Made by a program: the position numbers and the translations under genes. Below are positions 17,018 through 24,749 of a stretch of 41,281 nucleotides of DNA, in pieces. Position 1 is the stretch's first letter, and each line of letters opens with the position of its first letter. The notes under the pieces were generated by a model, which worked only from the letters and a program-made list of their open reading frames with translations, was not told the DNA's origin and did no database searches. Source of the stretch: VBCK01 sp035511515 (lineage in GTDB: Bacteria > Pseudomonadota > Gammaproteobacteria > Burkholderiales > Burkholderiaceae_F); NCBI GenBank assembly GCA_035511515.1, contig DATKFG010000007.1:1-41281 (forward strand). The letters run 5' to 3'.

Positions 17018-17875
17018 TCAGTGCGCGGCGTGCGATTCCTGGGCCTGGCCGATGTAGACCAGGGTCAGCATCATGAAGATGAACGCCTGCAGCAGGATGA
17101 TCAGGATGTGGAAACCCGCCCAGACGAATCCGGTGAAAAGGTGCAGTCCGATTCCGTACAGCGTGACGGTCCCGCCCAGCAGCGCGATCAGGAAGAAGAG
17201 CAGCTCGCCCGCGTACATGTTGCCGTACAGCCGCATCCCCATCGAGAAGGTCTTGGACACGTACTCGATGATGTTCAGGCCGAAATTCGCGGCGGCGAGG
17301 AACAGGGCGCCGATCCAGGACAGTGGATTCAGGCTCAGATGCACCCGCCCGAACGGCGCGATGAACAGCTCCTTCACGAAACCGAACAGCCCCTTGATCT
17401 TGATGCCGTAGTACAGCGACAGCATCAGCACCGCCACCGCCATTCCGAGCGGAGCGTTCAGATCCGCGGTCGCAAGCGGGCGCAGGTGATCGACCCCGAA
17501 CAGGCGTGCCGCCAGGGGGATCAGGTCGACCGGAATCAGGTCGATCGCGTTCATCAGCGTGACCCAGCAGAACACCGTCAATGCGAGCGGTGCGGCGTAC
17601 GTCCGGTCGACCGAAACCACCGCCTTGGCCTGTTCGTCGACCAGTTCGACCAGGAATTCGACCGCGGCCTGGAATCGGGTCGGCACGCCGGAGGTGGCGC
17701 GTACCGCGGCCAAGCGCAGAACGATCACCACCAGCGCCGCCGTCAGCAGCGAGAAGGCCAGCGTGTCGTAATGGATGACCGAGGGGTCGAACAGACCGTG
17801 CTGCGGGCCGCTGGCGAGGTGGCGCAGGTGGTGCGCGACGTATTCGGAGCCGGTCATCGATTCGGCGGTTGCCAT
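17018..17875 (-). CDS. atpB: ATP synthase Fo subunit a
   Basis: Subunit a provides the proton half-channels against the c ring. The 285-residue multi-spanning protein contains the conserved SMGMRLYGNMYAGELLFFLI helix with the essential Arg, PLSWIGALFLAAANFGLN before it, and the C-terminal FHILIILLQAFIFMMLTLVYIGQA helix. The first ATG, preceded by GAAG, is used; an ATG at 17855-17857 is a possible alternative. It follows atpI by 40 bp. Confidence 0.97.
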   Translation of the reverse strand: MATAESMTGSEYVAHHLRHLASGPQHGLFDPSVIHYDTLAFSLLTAALVVIVLRLAAVRATSGVPTRFQAAVEFLVELVDEQAKAVVSVDRTYAAPLALTVFCWVTLMNAIDLIPVDLIPLAARLFGVDHLRPLATADLNAPLGMAVAVLMLSLYYGIKIKGLFGFVKELFIAPFGRVHLSLNPLSWIGALFLAAANFGLNIIEYVSKTFSMGMRLYGNMYAGELLFFLIALLGGTVTLYGIGLHLFTGFVWAGFHILIILLQAFIFMMLTLVYIGQAQESHAAH

Positions 17876-17915
17876 CGTTCGATCTTCGAGTTCTTGCCGG
17901 CCTTGCCGGTGCGGT

Positions 17916-18287
17916 TCACCGCCGGATCAGCGCAGCAGCTTGCATCAACACCACGGCGATGACCCCCACGATCAGCGCCGACCAGACCACGTCCCGCACC
18001 GTCCGGGCGATCAGGGCCAGCAGCCCGATCGTCAGGACGACTTTGATGAACTCACCGACCAGGAGTGCGAGCGCATACTCTCTCGCGCGTCCCGATCCGC
18101 TGGTGCCCGCGCGCGACGGCCGCCGGCGCCCGAGCCACGCGAGATTCAGCGCAAACAAGCCATTGGGCAGGGTGCATGCCAAGCCACCGAGCAATGATGA
18201 AACCGCCGCGCGCTGGCCCCCGATCATCCACGCACCCGCCGCAACGACCATCGAGGTGAAAAACTGCAAGGCGATGACCCGGAACAT
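17916..18287 (-). CDS. atpI: ATP synthase accessory protein AtpI
   Basis: AtpI is a small membrane protein encoded first in many atp operons; it is linked to c-ring assembly and is not essential. The 123-residue product has four hydrophobic segments (LQFFTSMVVAAGAWMIGG, AVSSLLGGLACTLPNGLFAL, YALALLVGEFIKVVLTIGLLAL, VVWSALIVGVIAVVLMQAAAL), and the GEFIKV segment is typical. It is recognised by topology, this segment and position before atpB. Confidence 0.88.
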   Translation of the reverse strand: MFRVIALQFFTSMVVAAGAWMIGGQRAAVSSLLGGLACTLPNGLFALNLAWLGRRRPSRAGTSGSGRAREYALALLVGEFIKVVLTIGLLALIARTVRDVVWSALIVGVIAVVLMQAAALIRR

Positions 18288-18374
18288 CGCTGGGCCCCGC
18301 CGCGGCTACGCCGGACGCACGATCGCCGGCATCTTGTAACGCGACAGCGCGGCCGTCTCCCCCACAGCCCGGAA

Positions 18375-18403
18375 AGTTTACGGTGCCGTGTCATCCAGAG
18401 CAA
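18375..18403 (-). promoter_or_regulatory. Possible atp operon promoter
   Basis: On the minus strand TTGCTC (18398-18403) and TAAACT (18375-18380) are 17 bases apart, in the parB-atpI gap and about 90 bp before atpI. The hexamers match only moderately (three and four of six). Confidence 0.35.
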
Positions 18404-18447
18404 GTTGACCTGGCCCCGCGTTTGGTGTCGCCCAGGTCCCGGGGCTC

Positions 18448-19317
18448 TCACCGGCGCAGCCGCTCGATCAGGCCTTGCAGTTGATCCAGGCTGGCGAACT
18501 CGATCCGGATCTGTCCCTTGCCCTTGGCGGCCACGCGAATCGAGACCGTGGTTCCCAGTGCATCGGACAGATCGTCCTGCAGGCGGGCCACGTCGCGGTC
18601 CACGGTTGGTTGGGGTGCGCGCGCTTGAGCGGGCCGCAGCGCGCGCTCGACCAGCGCTTCGGCTTCGCGCACCGACAGGCCCCGAGCCGCGATGTGTTGT
18701 CCGAGCTGAATCTGCTCGGCGGCCTGCAATGGCAGCAGCGCTCGGGCGTGTCCCATTTCGACGGCGCCATCCATCAGGAGCTGCTGCACCGGATTGGCCA
18801 GGTTCAGCAGGCGCAGCAGGTTGGTGGTGGCGCTGCGCGATCGGCCGATCGCCTGCGCGGCCTGCTCGTGCGTGAATCCGAATTCACGGATCAATCGCTG
18901 CACGCCATGGGCCTGCTCCAGAGCATTGAGGTCCTCGCGCTGTATGTTCTCGATCAGTGCGATCGCCAGGGCCGCTTCGTCGGCGACCAGCTTTACCAGT
19001 ACCGGGACTTCGTCCAGGCCCGCCATCTGCGCAGCACGGTAGCGGCGCTCGCCAGCAATGATCTCGTAGAAGTCCTCGCCAACCGGCCGCACCAGGATCG
19101 GCTGGATCACGCCCTGCGCGCGGATCGAATCGGCCAGCTCGCTCAAGGCGTCCGGGTCCATCCGCGTGCGCGGCTGATACTTGCCCGGGCGCAACTGTGT
19201 GAGCGCCAACACCTGGGGCGCGCCGGGCGGTGCTTGAGGCCCCGCCGCGGTGTCGCCGAGCAAAGCGTCCAGTCCGCGTCCGAGCCCCTTGGGTCGTCGA
19301 AGAATCATGGATGTCAT
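18448..19317 (-). CDS. parB: Chromosome-partitioning protein ParB
   Basis: ParB binds parS, loads as a CTP-dependent sliding clamp and works with ParA to segregate the origin. The 289-residue product shows the N-terminal ParA-interaction start (GLGRGLDALLG), then QLRPGKYQPR, the CTP-binding motifs GERRYRAA and ENIQREDLN, a helix-turn-helix with IGRSRSATTNLLRLL, and a C-terminal dimerisation domain. Its start overlaps the parA stop by 4 bp. Two parS-like sites lie about 3.5 kb upstream in this operon. Confidence 0.97.
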   Translation of the reverse strand: MTSMILRRPKGLGRGLDALLGDTAAGPQAPPGAPQVLALTQLRPGKYQPRTRMDPDALSELADSIRAQGVIQPILVRPVGEDFYEIIAGERRYRAAQMAGLDEVPVLVKLVADEAALAIALIENIQREDLNALEQAHGVQRLIREFGFTHEQAAQAIGRSRSATTNLLRLLNLANPVQQLLMDGAVEMGHARALLPLQAAEQIQLGQHIAARGLSVREAEALVERALRPAQARAPQPTVDRDVARLQDDLSDALGTTVSIRVAAKGKGQIRIEFASLDQLQGLIERLRR

Positions 19318-20093
19318 TCAGCGCGCATCGACCGGACCCGCTCGATCACTTCGGCGCCGAACGACACGTAGGCCTGCGCCCCGCGCGCGTTGCGATCGAA
19401 CACGACGCCGGGCACGCCGTGGCTCGGAGCCTCGGCCAGCCGCACGTTGCGAGGGATGATCGTGCGAAACACTTTGTCGCCGAAATGCGACTCCAGTTGT
19501 TCCGACACCTGCTGCTGCAGCGTCATGCGCGGATCGAACATCACGCGCAGCAGGCCGATCAGCTGCAGGTCGTGGTTCAGACCGGCGTGGACCCGCTTGA
19601 TCGTGTTGACCAGGTCGGTCAGTCCCTCCAGCGCGAAGTACTCGCATTGCATCGGGATGATCACGCCCTGCACGGCGCACAGGCCGTTCAGCGTCAGCAG
19701 CGACAGCGAAGGCGGGCAGTCGATCAGTACGAAGTCGTACGCGTGGGCCACTGGAGCCAGCGCATTGCGCAGCCGCAATTCGCGCTGGTCCAGATCGACC
19801 AGCTCGATCTCGGCGCCCGCCAGCTCCCGGTTGGCCCCGATCAGGTCGTACGTTCCGTCGGCCGGGCGCACCGTCGCTTCGGCCGCCGTGGCCAGGCCCA
19901 GCAGCACGTGATAGACGGTGCGGGTCAGCGAGCGCTTGTCCACACCGCTGCCCATCGTGGCGTTGCCCTGCGGATCCAGGTCGATCAGCAGCACGCGCTG
20001 CTGCTGGGCGGCCAGTCCCGCGGAAAGATTCACGGCGGTCGTCGTCTTGCCGACGCCGCCTTTCTGGTTTGCGATGCAAAAGGTCCGGGTCAA
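19314..20093 (-). CDS. parA: Chromosome-partitioning ATPase ParA
   Basis: ParA is a deviant-Walker ATPase that binds DNA non-specifically and moves ParB-parS complexes. The 259-residue product has the deviant Walker A KGGVGKTT (residues 11-18), VLLIDLDPQGNAT, and DFVLIDCPPSLSLLT (Walker B). Its start overlaps rsmG by 4 bp and its stop overlaps parB by 4 bp, so the three are translationally coupled. Confidence 0.97.
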   Translation of the reverse strand: MTRTFCIANQKGGVGKTTTAVNLSAGLAAQQQRVLLIDLDPQGNATMGSGVDKRSLTRTVYHVLLGLATAAEATVRPADGTYDLIGANRELAGAEIELVDLDQRELRLRNALAPVAHAYDFVLIDCPPSLSLLTLNGLCAVQGVIIPMQCEYFALEGLTDLVNTIKRVHAGLNHDLQLIGLLRVMFDPRMTLQQQVSEQLESHFGDKVFRTIIPRNVRLAEAPSHGVPGVVFDRNARGAQAYVSFGAEVIERVRSMRAE

Positions 20094-20848
20094 GTACGCT
20101 CTTCCGGTCGGCTCGCCACGGGCTCCAGCAACACGAGGTGGCGCTCCTGATCGAGCAAGGGCACGCGCAGTGTAACCGTGCGCGACGCCACGACGTCGGG
20201 GGGCAGCGCGGCCAGCTCCTGCCGCGGCAGGCGGCCTTTCATCGCGATCCAGCGTCCATGCGGTGCGAGCAAGTGCCGCGTCAGTGATACGAAGGTGGCC
20301 AGGGAGCCCAGCGCGCGCGACACGATCACATCGAAGCGAGCGCCCACCATCTGCTCCAGCCGCGCGTGCAGCACCTCGACGTTTTGAAGGTCCAGCTCGA
20401 GGCGCGCCTGGATCATGAACGCGGACTTCTTGGACACCGCATCGACCAGCGTGAAGTGATGGCCGGGCAGCGCGATCGCCAGCGGGATGCCGGGCAGTCC
20501 GGCGCCGGCTCCAGCGTCCAGGACTCGGAGCGGCGGGTCAGCGGGCAGCTCGCCGGCAACGCTGAGGCTGTCGAGGAAGTGGTGGCTCACTAGCTCGTCA
20601 GTGCGGGTGATTGCAGTCAGGTTGTGGACCCGGTTCCAGCGCAGCAGCAGACTGGCGAAGCGGTCCAGCTGGTCGCACTGGGCGCTGGTGAGCCGCGCGC
20701 CCAGCGCGCGCGCGTGTGCGGCAATCGATGGCGCATCGAATGCGCCGCCGGGGTCGGGCGTGTGGTGCGGCACAGGACCGCGCGCGCGGTCGCCAGCCAG
20801 CTCAAGCGGCCAGTTCGCCGGCGGTGCGGGTGGCATCGGCGGGATCAC
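20090..20848 (-). CDS. rsmG: 16S rRNA (guanine-N7) methyltransferase RsmG
   Basis: RsmG methylates G527 (E. coli numbering) in the 530 loop of 16S rRNA using S-adenosylmethionine. The product has the family start region (LLLRWNRVHNLTAI), the SAM-binding loop VLDAGAGAGLPGIPLAI and VSRALGSLATFV. The first ATG overlaps mnmG by 47 bp and adds a Pro-rich N-terminus not seen in the family; a GTG at 20771-20773, 29 bp past the mnmG stop, would give 227 residues and is a real alternative. Confidence 0.94.
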   Translation of the reverse strand: MIPPMPPAPPANWPLELAGDRARGPVPHHTPDPGGAFDAPSIAAHARALGARLTSAQCDQLDRFASLLLRWNRVHNLTAITRTDELVSHHFLDSLSVAGELPADPPLRVLDAGAGAGLPGIPLAIALPGHHFTLVDAVSKKSAFMIQARLELDLQNVEVLHARLEQMVGARFDVIVSRALGSLATFVSLTRHLLAPHGRWIAMKGRLPRQELAALPPDVVASRTVTLRVPLLDQERHLVLLEPVASRPEERT

Positions 20849-22778
20849 CTCGGATCGGAGCGGCCTGCAATCCTTGCTGGCGCATCCGCTTCAAGTGCAC
20901 CAGCAGCAGCGAAATGGCGGCGGGCGTGACGCCGGAGATGCGCCCCGCCTGGCCGATCGTTGCCGGCCGGTGCGCGCTTAATTTCTGCCGAACCTCGACC
21001 GACAGCCCTGGCACGGCCGCATAGTCGATCGTGTCCGGAATGGCCGTGGCCTCATGCGATTCGTGGCGTGCCACTTCCAGGCGCTGGCGCGCGATGTAGC
21101 CGTCGTACTTGGCGGCGATTTCGACCTGGCGCGCGACCGCCGGGTCGAGCGGCTCTTCGGCCGACGGGCTGCCGATCGGATGGCCCTCCGATGAGGCCAG
21201 GCCCCGCACGTCCGCGTATCGCACGATGGGGCGCTTCAAAAGCGCAAAGAGTGTGTACTCCCTTTCCAAGGCGGTCCCAAAGATCCGCTCTGAATCGTCG
21301 TTTCCAAGGATGCGCGGATTCACCCAGGTCGACTTCAAGCGCTCCAGTTCGCGCGCAATGGCATCGCGTTTTCGGTTGAAGCGGTCCCATCGGACGTCGT
21401 CTACGCAGCCGAGCCGGCGACCGACTTCGGTCAGCCGCAGATCGGCGTTGTCCTCGCGCAGTGACAGCCGGTATTCGGCACGGCTGGTGAACATCCGGTA
21501 CGGCTCGGTGACGCCCCGCGTAACCAGGTCGTCGACCAGCACACCCAGGTATGCCTGGTCGCGGCGCGGGTACCACGTGTCTCGGCCGAGTGCGCGCAGG
21601 CCCGCGTTCAATCCCGCCAGCAATCCCTGAGCAGCCGCTTCCTCGTAGCCCGTGGTGCCGTTGATCTGGCCTGCGAAGAACAGGTTCGCGATCGCGCGTG
21701 TTTCCAGTGTCGGCTGAAGCGAACGCGGATCGTAGTAGTCGTACTCGATCGCATAGCCAGGCCTGAGCACGTGGGCGTCCTCCAGGCCTCGAATGCTGTG
21801 CACGACCGCCAGCTGCACATCGAATGGCAGCGAGGTCGAAATCCCGTTGGGATAGAACTCGCTCGTCGATAGCCCCTCGGGCTCCAGGAAGATCTGGTGT
21901 GAGTCCTTGCTCGCGAACCGCTGCACCTTGTCCTCGATCGACGGGCAGTAACGCGGCCCGATGCCCTCGATCACGCCCGAGTACATCGGCGACCGATCCA
22001 GATTGGCGCGGATGATCCGGTGGGTGTCGGCGTTGGTGTGCGTGATCCAGCAGGGCAGCTGCGGCGGGTGCCGGTCGGCCGAGCCCAGAAACGAGAACAC
22101 GGGTATCGGATCGGAATCCCCGGGCTGCCGCTCGGTGCGGTCGAAGGCGATCGTTCGACCGTCCAGCCGGGGCGGCGTGCCCGTCTTCAGCCGGCCGCGC
22201 GGCAGACCCAGGTCGATCAGGCGCTGGGCCAGCGAGAGCGAGGGCGGATCGCCGGCGCGTCCCGCGGTGTGGCGTTCGAGGCCGACGTGTATCAGTCCGT
22301 TCAGGAACGTGCCCGTGGTCAGCACGACGCAGCGCGCGCTGAACCGGATCCCGGACTGCGTCACGACGCCGGTCGCTCGATCGCCTTCGAGCAGCAGGTC
22401 GTCGACCGGTTGCTGAAACAGCCGCAGGTTCGGCTGCCGCTCCAGGCAGCCGCGGATGGCCTTGCGATACAGGACCCGGTCGGCCTGCGCGCGCGTTGCC
22501 TGCACGGCCGGTCCCTTGGAGGCATTCAAGATCCTGAACTGAATGCCAGCCTCGTCGGCCGCCAGCGCCATCACACCATCGAGCGCATCGATCTCCTTGA
22601 CCAGGTGGCCTTTGCCGATGCCGCCGATCGACGGATTGCAGGACATCTGGCCGAGCGTTTCCAGATTGTGCGTGATCAGCAGCGTGGAGGCTCCCAGGCG
22701 AGCGCAGGCCAGACTGGCCTCGGTTCCGGCGTGGCCGGCTCCGATCACGATGACGTCGAAGTCGCTTTGAAACCCCAT
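20802..22778 (-). CDS. mnmG: tRNA uridine-5-carboxymethylaminomethyl modification enzyme MnmG
   Basis: MnmG, with MnmE, makes the 5-carboxymethylaminomethyl modification of wobble U34 using FAD and methylene-tetrahydrofolate. The 658-residue product begins with the FAD-binding GAGHAG motif, then CNPSIGGIGKGHLVKEIDALDG, TGTFLNG, RLKTGTPPR, GPRYCPSIEDK and INGTTGYEEAAAQG, all typical. It is the first gene of mnmG-rsmG-parA-parB; its partner MnmE is encoded 10 kb away in the same orientation. Confidence 0.98.
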   Translation of the reverse strand: MGFQSDFDVIVIGAGHAGTEASLACARLGASTLLITHNLETLGQMSCNPSIGGIGKGHLVKEIDALDGVMALAADEAGIQFRILNASKGPAVQATRAQADRVLYRKAIRGCLERQPNLRLFQQPVDDLLLEGDRATGVVTQSGIRFSARCVVLTTGTFLNGLIHVGLERHTAGRAGDPPSLSLAQRLIDLGLPRGRLKTGTPPRLDGRTIAFDRTERQPGDSDPIPVFSFLGSADRHPPQLPCWITHTNADTHRIIRANLDRSPMYSGVIEGIGPRYCPSIEDKVQRFASKDSHQIFLEPEGLSTSEFYPNGISTSLPFDVQLAVVHSIRGLEDAHVLRPGYAIEYDYYDPRSLQPTLETRAIANLFFAGQINGTTGYEEAAAQGLLAGLNAGLRALGRDTWYPRRDQAYLGVLVDDLVTRGVTEPYRMFTSRAEYRLSLREDNADLRLTEVGRRLGCVDDVRWDRFNRKRDAIARELERLKSTWVNPRILGNDDSERIFGTALEREYTLFALLKRPIVRYADVRGLASSEGHPIGSPSAEEPLDPAVARQVEIAAKYDGYIARQRLEVARHESHEATAIPDTIDYAAVPGLSVEVRQKLSAHRPATIGQAGRISGVTPAAISLLLVHLKRMRQQGLQAAPIRGDPADATRTAGELAA

Positions 22779-22817
22779 CCGGATAGCCCCCGCCCTGACC
22801 GTTCAAACGAATCGATC

Positions 22818-22823
22818 AGTATA
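22818..22823 (-). promoter_or_regulatory. Possible -10 element for mnmG-rsmG-parAB
   Basis: The minus strand reads TATACT (five of six consensus bases) 39 bp before the mnmG ATG. I see no good -35, so this is tentative. Confidence 0.3.
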
Positions 22824-22857
22824 AAACCGCGCCTTAACTCGGGGGTGACGTCTTCAA

Positions 22858-22873
22858 TGTTCCACGTGGAACC
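22858..22873. promoter_or_regulatory. parS: parS-like site 1 (ParB binding)
   Basis: TGTTCCACGTGGAACC matches the 16-base parS pattern TGTTNCACGTGNAACA except for the last base. It lies upstream of mnmG in the operon that ends with parB, a usual place for parS. Confidence 0.8.
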
Positions 22874-22999
22874 CGCCTTCGCTGCTTCGCAGCTACGGCG
22901 GGCAAGCCCGCTACCGATGGTTTCACGTGGAACGTCGGCAGTCGGTTCTCGGGTAAAGCCGGGCTTGCCCGCCGTAGCTGCGAAGCAGCGAAGGCGGGT
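22871..22999. repeat. Perfect 40-bp inverted repeat around a parS-like site
   Basis: The arms 22871-22910 and 22960-22999 are exact reverse complements around a 49-base spacer. The left arm begins inside parS-like site 1, the spacer holds site 2, and the right arm ends at the first base of the stop codon of the AsmA-like gene. It could also end transcription of that gene. Confidence 0.85.
22919..22934. promoter_or_regulatory. parS: parS-like site 2 (ParB binding)
   Basis: GGTTTCACGTGGAACG keeps the CACGTG core and inner flanks of parS but differs at both end bases. It starts 61 bp from site 1 and lies in the spacer of the 40-bp inverted repeat. Confidence 0.6.
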
Positions 23000-24432
23000 C
23001 AGCGGCCGAACTCGGGATGAGTGAGGGTTCCGCGAACGTGAACGCGCAGCGGCGCCTGGATCCGGGCGCCACCCAGGTCGACGTGCAACAGCCCATCGAG
23101 CGCCAGACTGGGCGTGACCGCCAGTTCGCCGCGGGCCGAAAGCGCGCCGGCCAATCCGTGGATCTTTCGGAACACAACGCCGTTTTCACCGGCCAGGAAG
23201 GAAGTTTCGAGCTGCGTGAAGCGCGTCGATGCGCCGGTTCCTGAGGCATGCGCCGAGGGTCGGCTGGCGGCGTAACCGAGGTTGATCCCGTTCAGCGAGG
23301 CACTTCGGACCTTGATTTCGCCGCCCGCGATCAGCCGGCTCAAGGCATCCTCGGGCGTGACCCCGGCTCCGCTGAGCACCGCGTCGATCGCCGCCGTCCC
23401 CGCCATCGGCGGGGTGGGTTCTGCAGCGGGGGCCGCGCCGGTCGGTCCCTTGGCGCTTGGCCCGGCAACTTGCTGGATCACGGTCGCAACGTCGATGCCG
23501 ACCGAACTGAGCTGCCCACTCGCAGTCCACGGCGGAACGCTGTGCTCCTGGCGGCGGACCAGCAGTTGCCCTTCCATCGCGCCGAACGCCGAGCCGAGCG
23601 TGAACTTGTCCACATCGATGGCGCCCGCGCTGATGTGCCCGCTGGCAACCACCTCGGACCAGGGCGTGCGGGGGGTAAACGGCGGCTGCCAGTCGGCCGC
23701 GTCACACTGAAAAGCGACCGGTCCGCCGGACCGATCCGGAGTGAGCAGCAACTGCATACTGCCGGGGCTATCCAGGCGGCGCAACGTCACGGTGTTGAAC
23801 TGTCCATTGGATTCGCGGCGCGCGACTGCCTCGTAGCGGTCCGGCAGCAGGCCGCTGCCCGGAAAGCGTATCTGCGCGAAGCGAACACGGGTGACGCTAT
23901 CGGGCACCAGATGGTCCACCGAGGCAAGCCACGTCATCAACTGGCTGGCCTGATCGAAACTCAGCGAGGTGGGTGAGATCACGATGTCGCCCCAGCGGCG
24001 CTGACCGGACATCACGGCCTGCCACAGGCTGGGGGCGGTGAATTCCACTGCGACCTCCTCCAGGCGAACCTGGCCACCCAGGTCGACTCCGCTCAGGACT
24101 ATCGCCGGAGAGGGGGTGGTACGGAAACGGGTGTCCTGCACGCGCACGGCAATGTGCAGTCCCGCCGACAGCCGCTGAGAAATGCGCGCGGCCCCAAGGG
24201 TTTCCCGCTCTTCTGCAAACCAACTGCTTGCCAGGAGCAAGACGGCTGCCAGGATGGCGTACGGCAGCAGCCGCCGCCCCCAGATTCGCAGCGCCGAGCG
24301 GCGCTTGGCGTAGAACGAAGCCTCGTCCTGCTGCTTGCGATCGTCGACCTCTCTGAGATCCAGCCGGTCAGGAACATTGACCGACGTGATCGCAAAGTCG
24401 GTCGATTGAAACTCGGTGTGCGGGCCTGTCAT
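22999..24432 (-). CDS. AsmA-like membrane-anchored protein of unknown role
   Basis: The 477-residue product has about 48 charged cytoplasmic residues, one membrane helix (LPYAILAAVLLLASSWF) and a long periplasmic part rich in beta-strand-like segments. The C-terminal stretch (TQLETSFLAGENGVVF through ALDGLLHVDLGG and a final VRGTLTHPEFGR) resembles the end of AsmA-type proteins, some of which are tied to outer-membrane assembly or lipid transport. A Pro/Ala-rich linker lies mid-protein. I chose the ATG at 24430-24432 because GAGGA lies 5 bases upstream; a GTG eight codons earlier is also open. The family call is weak and the function is unknown. Confidence 0.7.
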   Translation of the reverse strand: MTGPHTEFQSTDFAITSVNVPDRLDLREVDDRKQQDEASFYAKRRSALRIWGRRLLPYAILAAVLLLASSWFAEERETLGAARISQRLSAGLHIAVRVQDTRFRTTPSPAIVLSGVDLGGQVRLEEVAVEFTAPSLWQAVMSGQRRWGDIVISPTSLSFDQASQLMTWLASVDHLVPDSVTRVRFAQIRFPGSGLLPDRYEAVARRESNGQFNTVTLRRLDSPGSMQLLLTPDRSGGPVAFQCDAADWQPPFTPRTPWSEVVASGHISAGAIDVDKFTLGSAFGAMEGQLLVRRQEHSVPPWTASGQLSSVGIDVATVIQQVAGPSAKGPTGAAPAAEPTPPMAGTAAIDAVLSGAGVTPEDALSRLIAGGEIKVRSASLNGINLGYAASRPSAHASGTGASTRFTQLETSFLAGENGVVFRKIHGLAGALSARGELAVTPSLALDGLLHVDLGGARIQAPLRVHVRGTLTHPEFGR

Positions 24433-24749
24433 GTAGTCCTCTATCGGAGCGAGCACTCGCCTTTATCAGAGCGGTGATCCAACCGCGGCCTTAAGACGGA
24501 CAGGGGCCGCTCGGAAATGAGGGCCAAAGCAGCGGTTGCAGTGTACGCCCCAAACATCGGAACGGAAAGTAAGCGCCCACCGAAGGAATCGACGACATCC
24601 ACGGACCTGCCCACCTTAGATTGAACCGCGTTATGCCCAGCACCGGTAGCCGGACGACATCGCCCATTGCCGCGCTATCCGAAGGAATGAGCCAGGCACC
24701 GATCGGTCGTGCGGCTTCCTGCGAGCCAACGTGGCGCTAGGGCTCCGTC
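24433..24749. other. Intergenic region with no recognised feature
   Basis: About 317 bp lie between the AsmA-like gene start and the pckG stop. I see no credible reading frame, tRNA, strong terminator or repeat; it probably holds the promoter of the AsmA-like gene. Confidence 0.5.

Noticed and set aside
19936..19944. TTGTCCACA in parA (and at 23606 in the AsmA-like gene) as DnaA boxes
   Set aside because: Isolated variant 9-mers within coding sequence; kept only as a caution on how often this variant arises.
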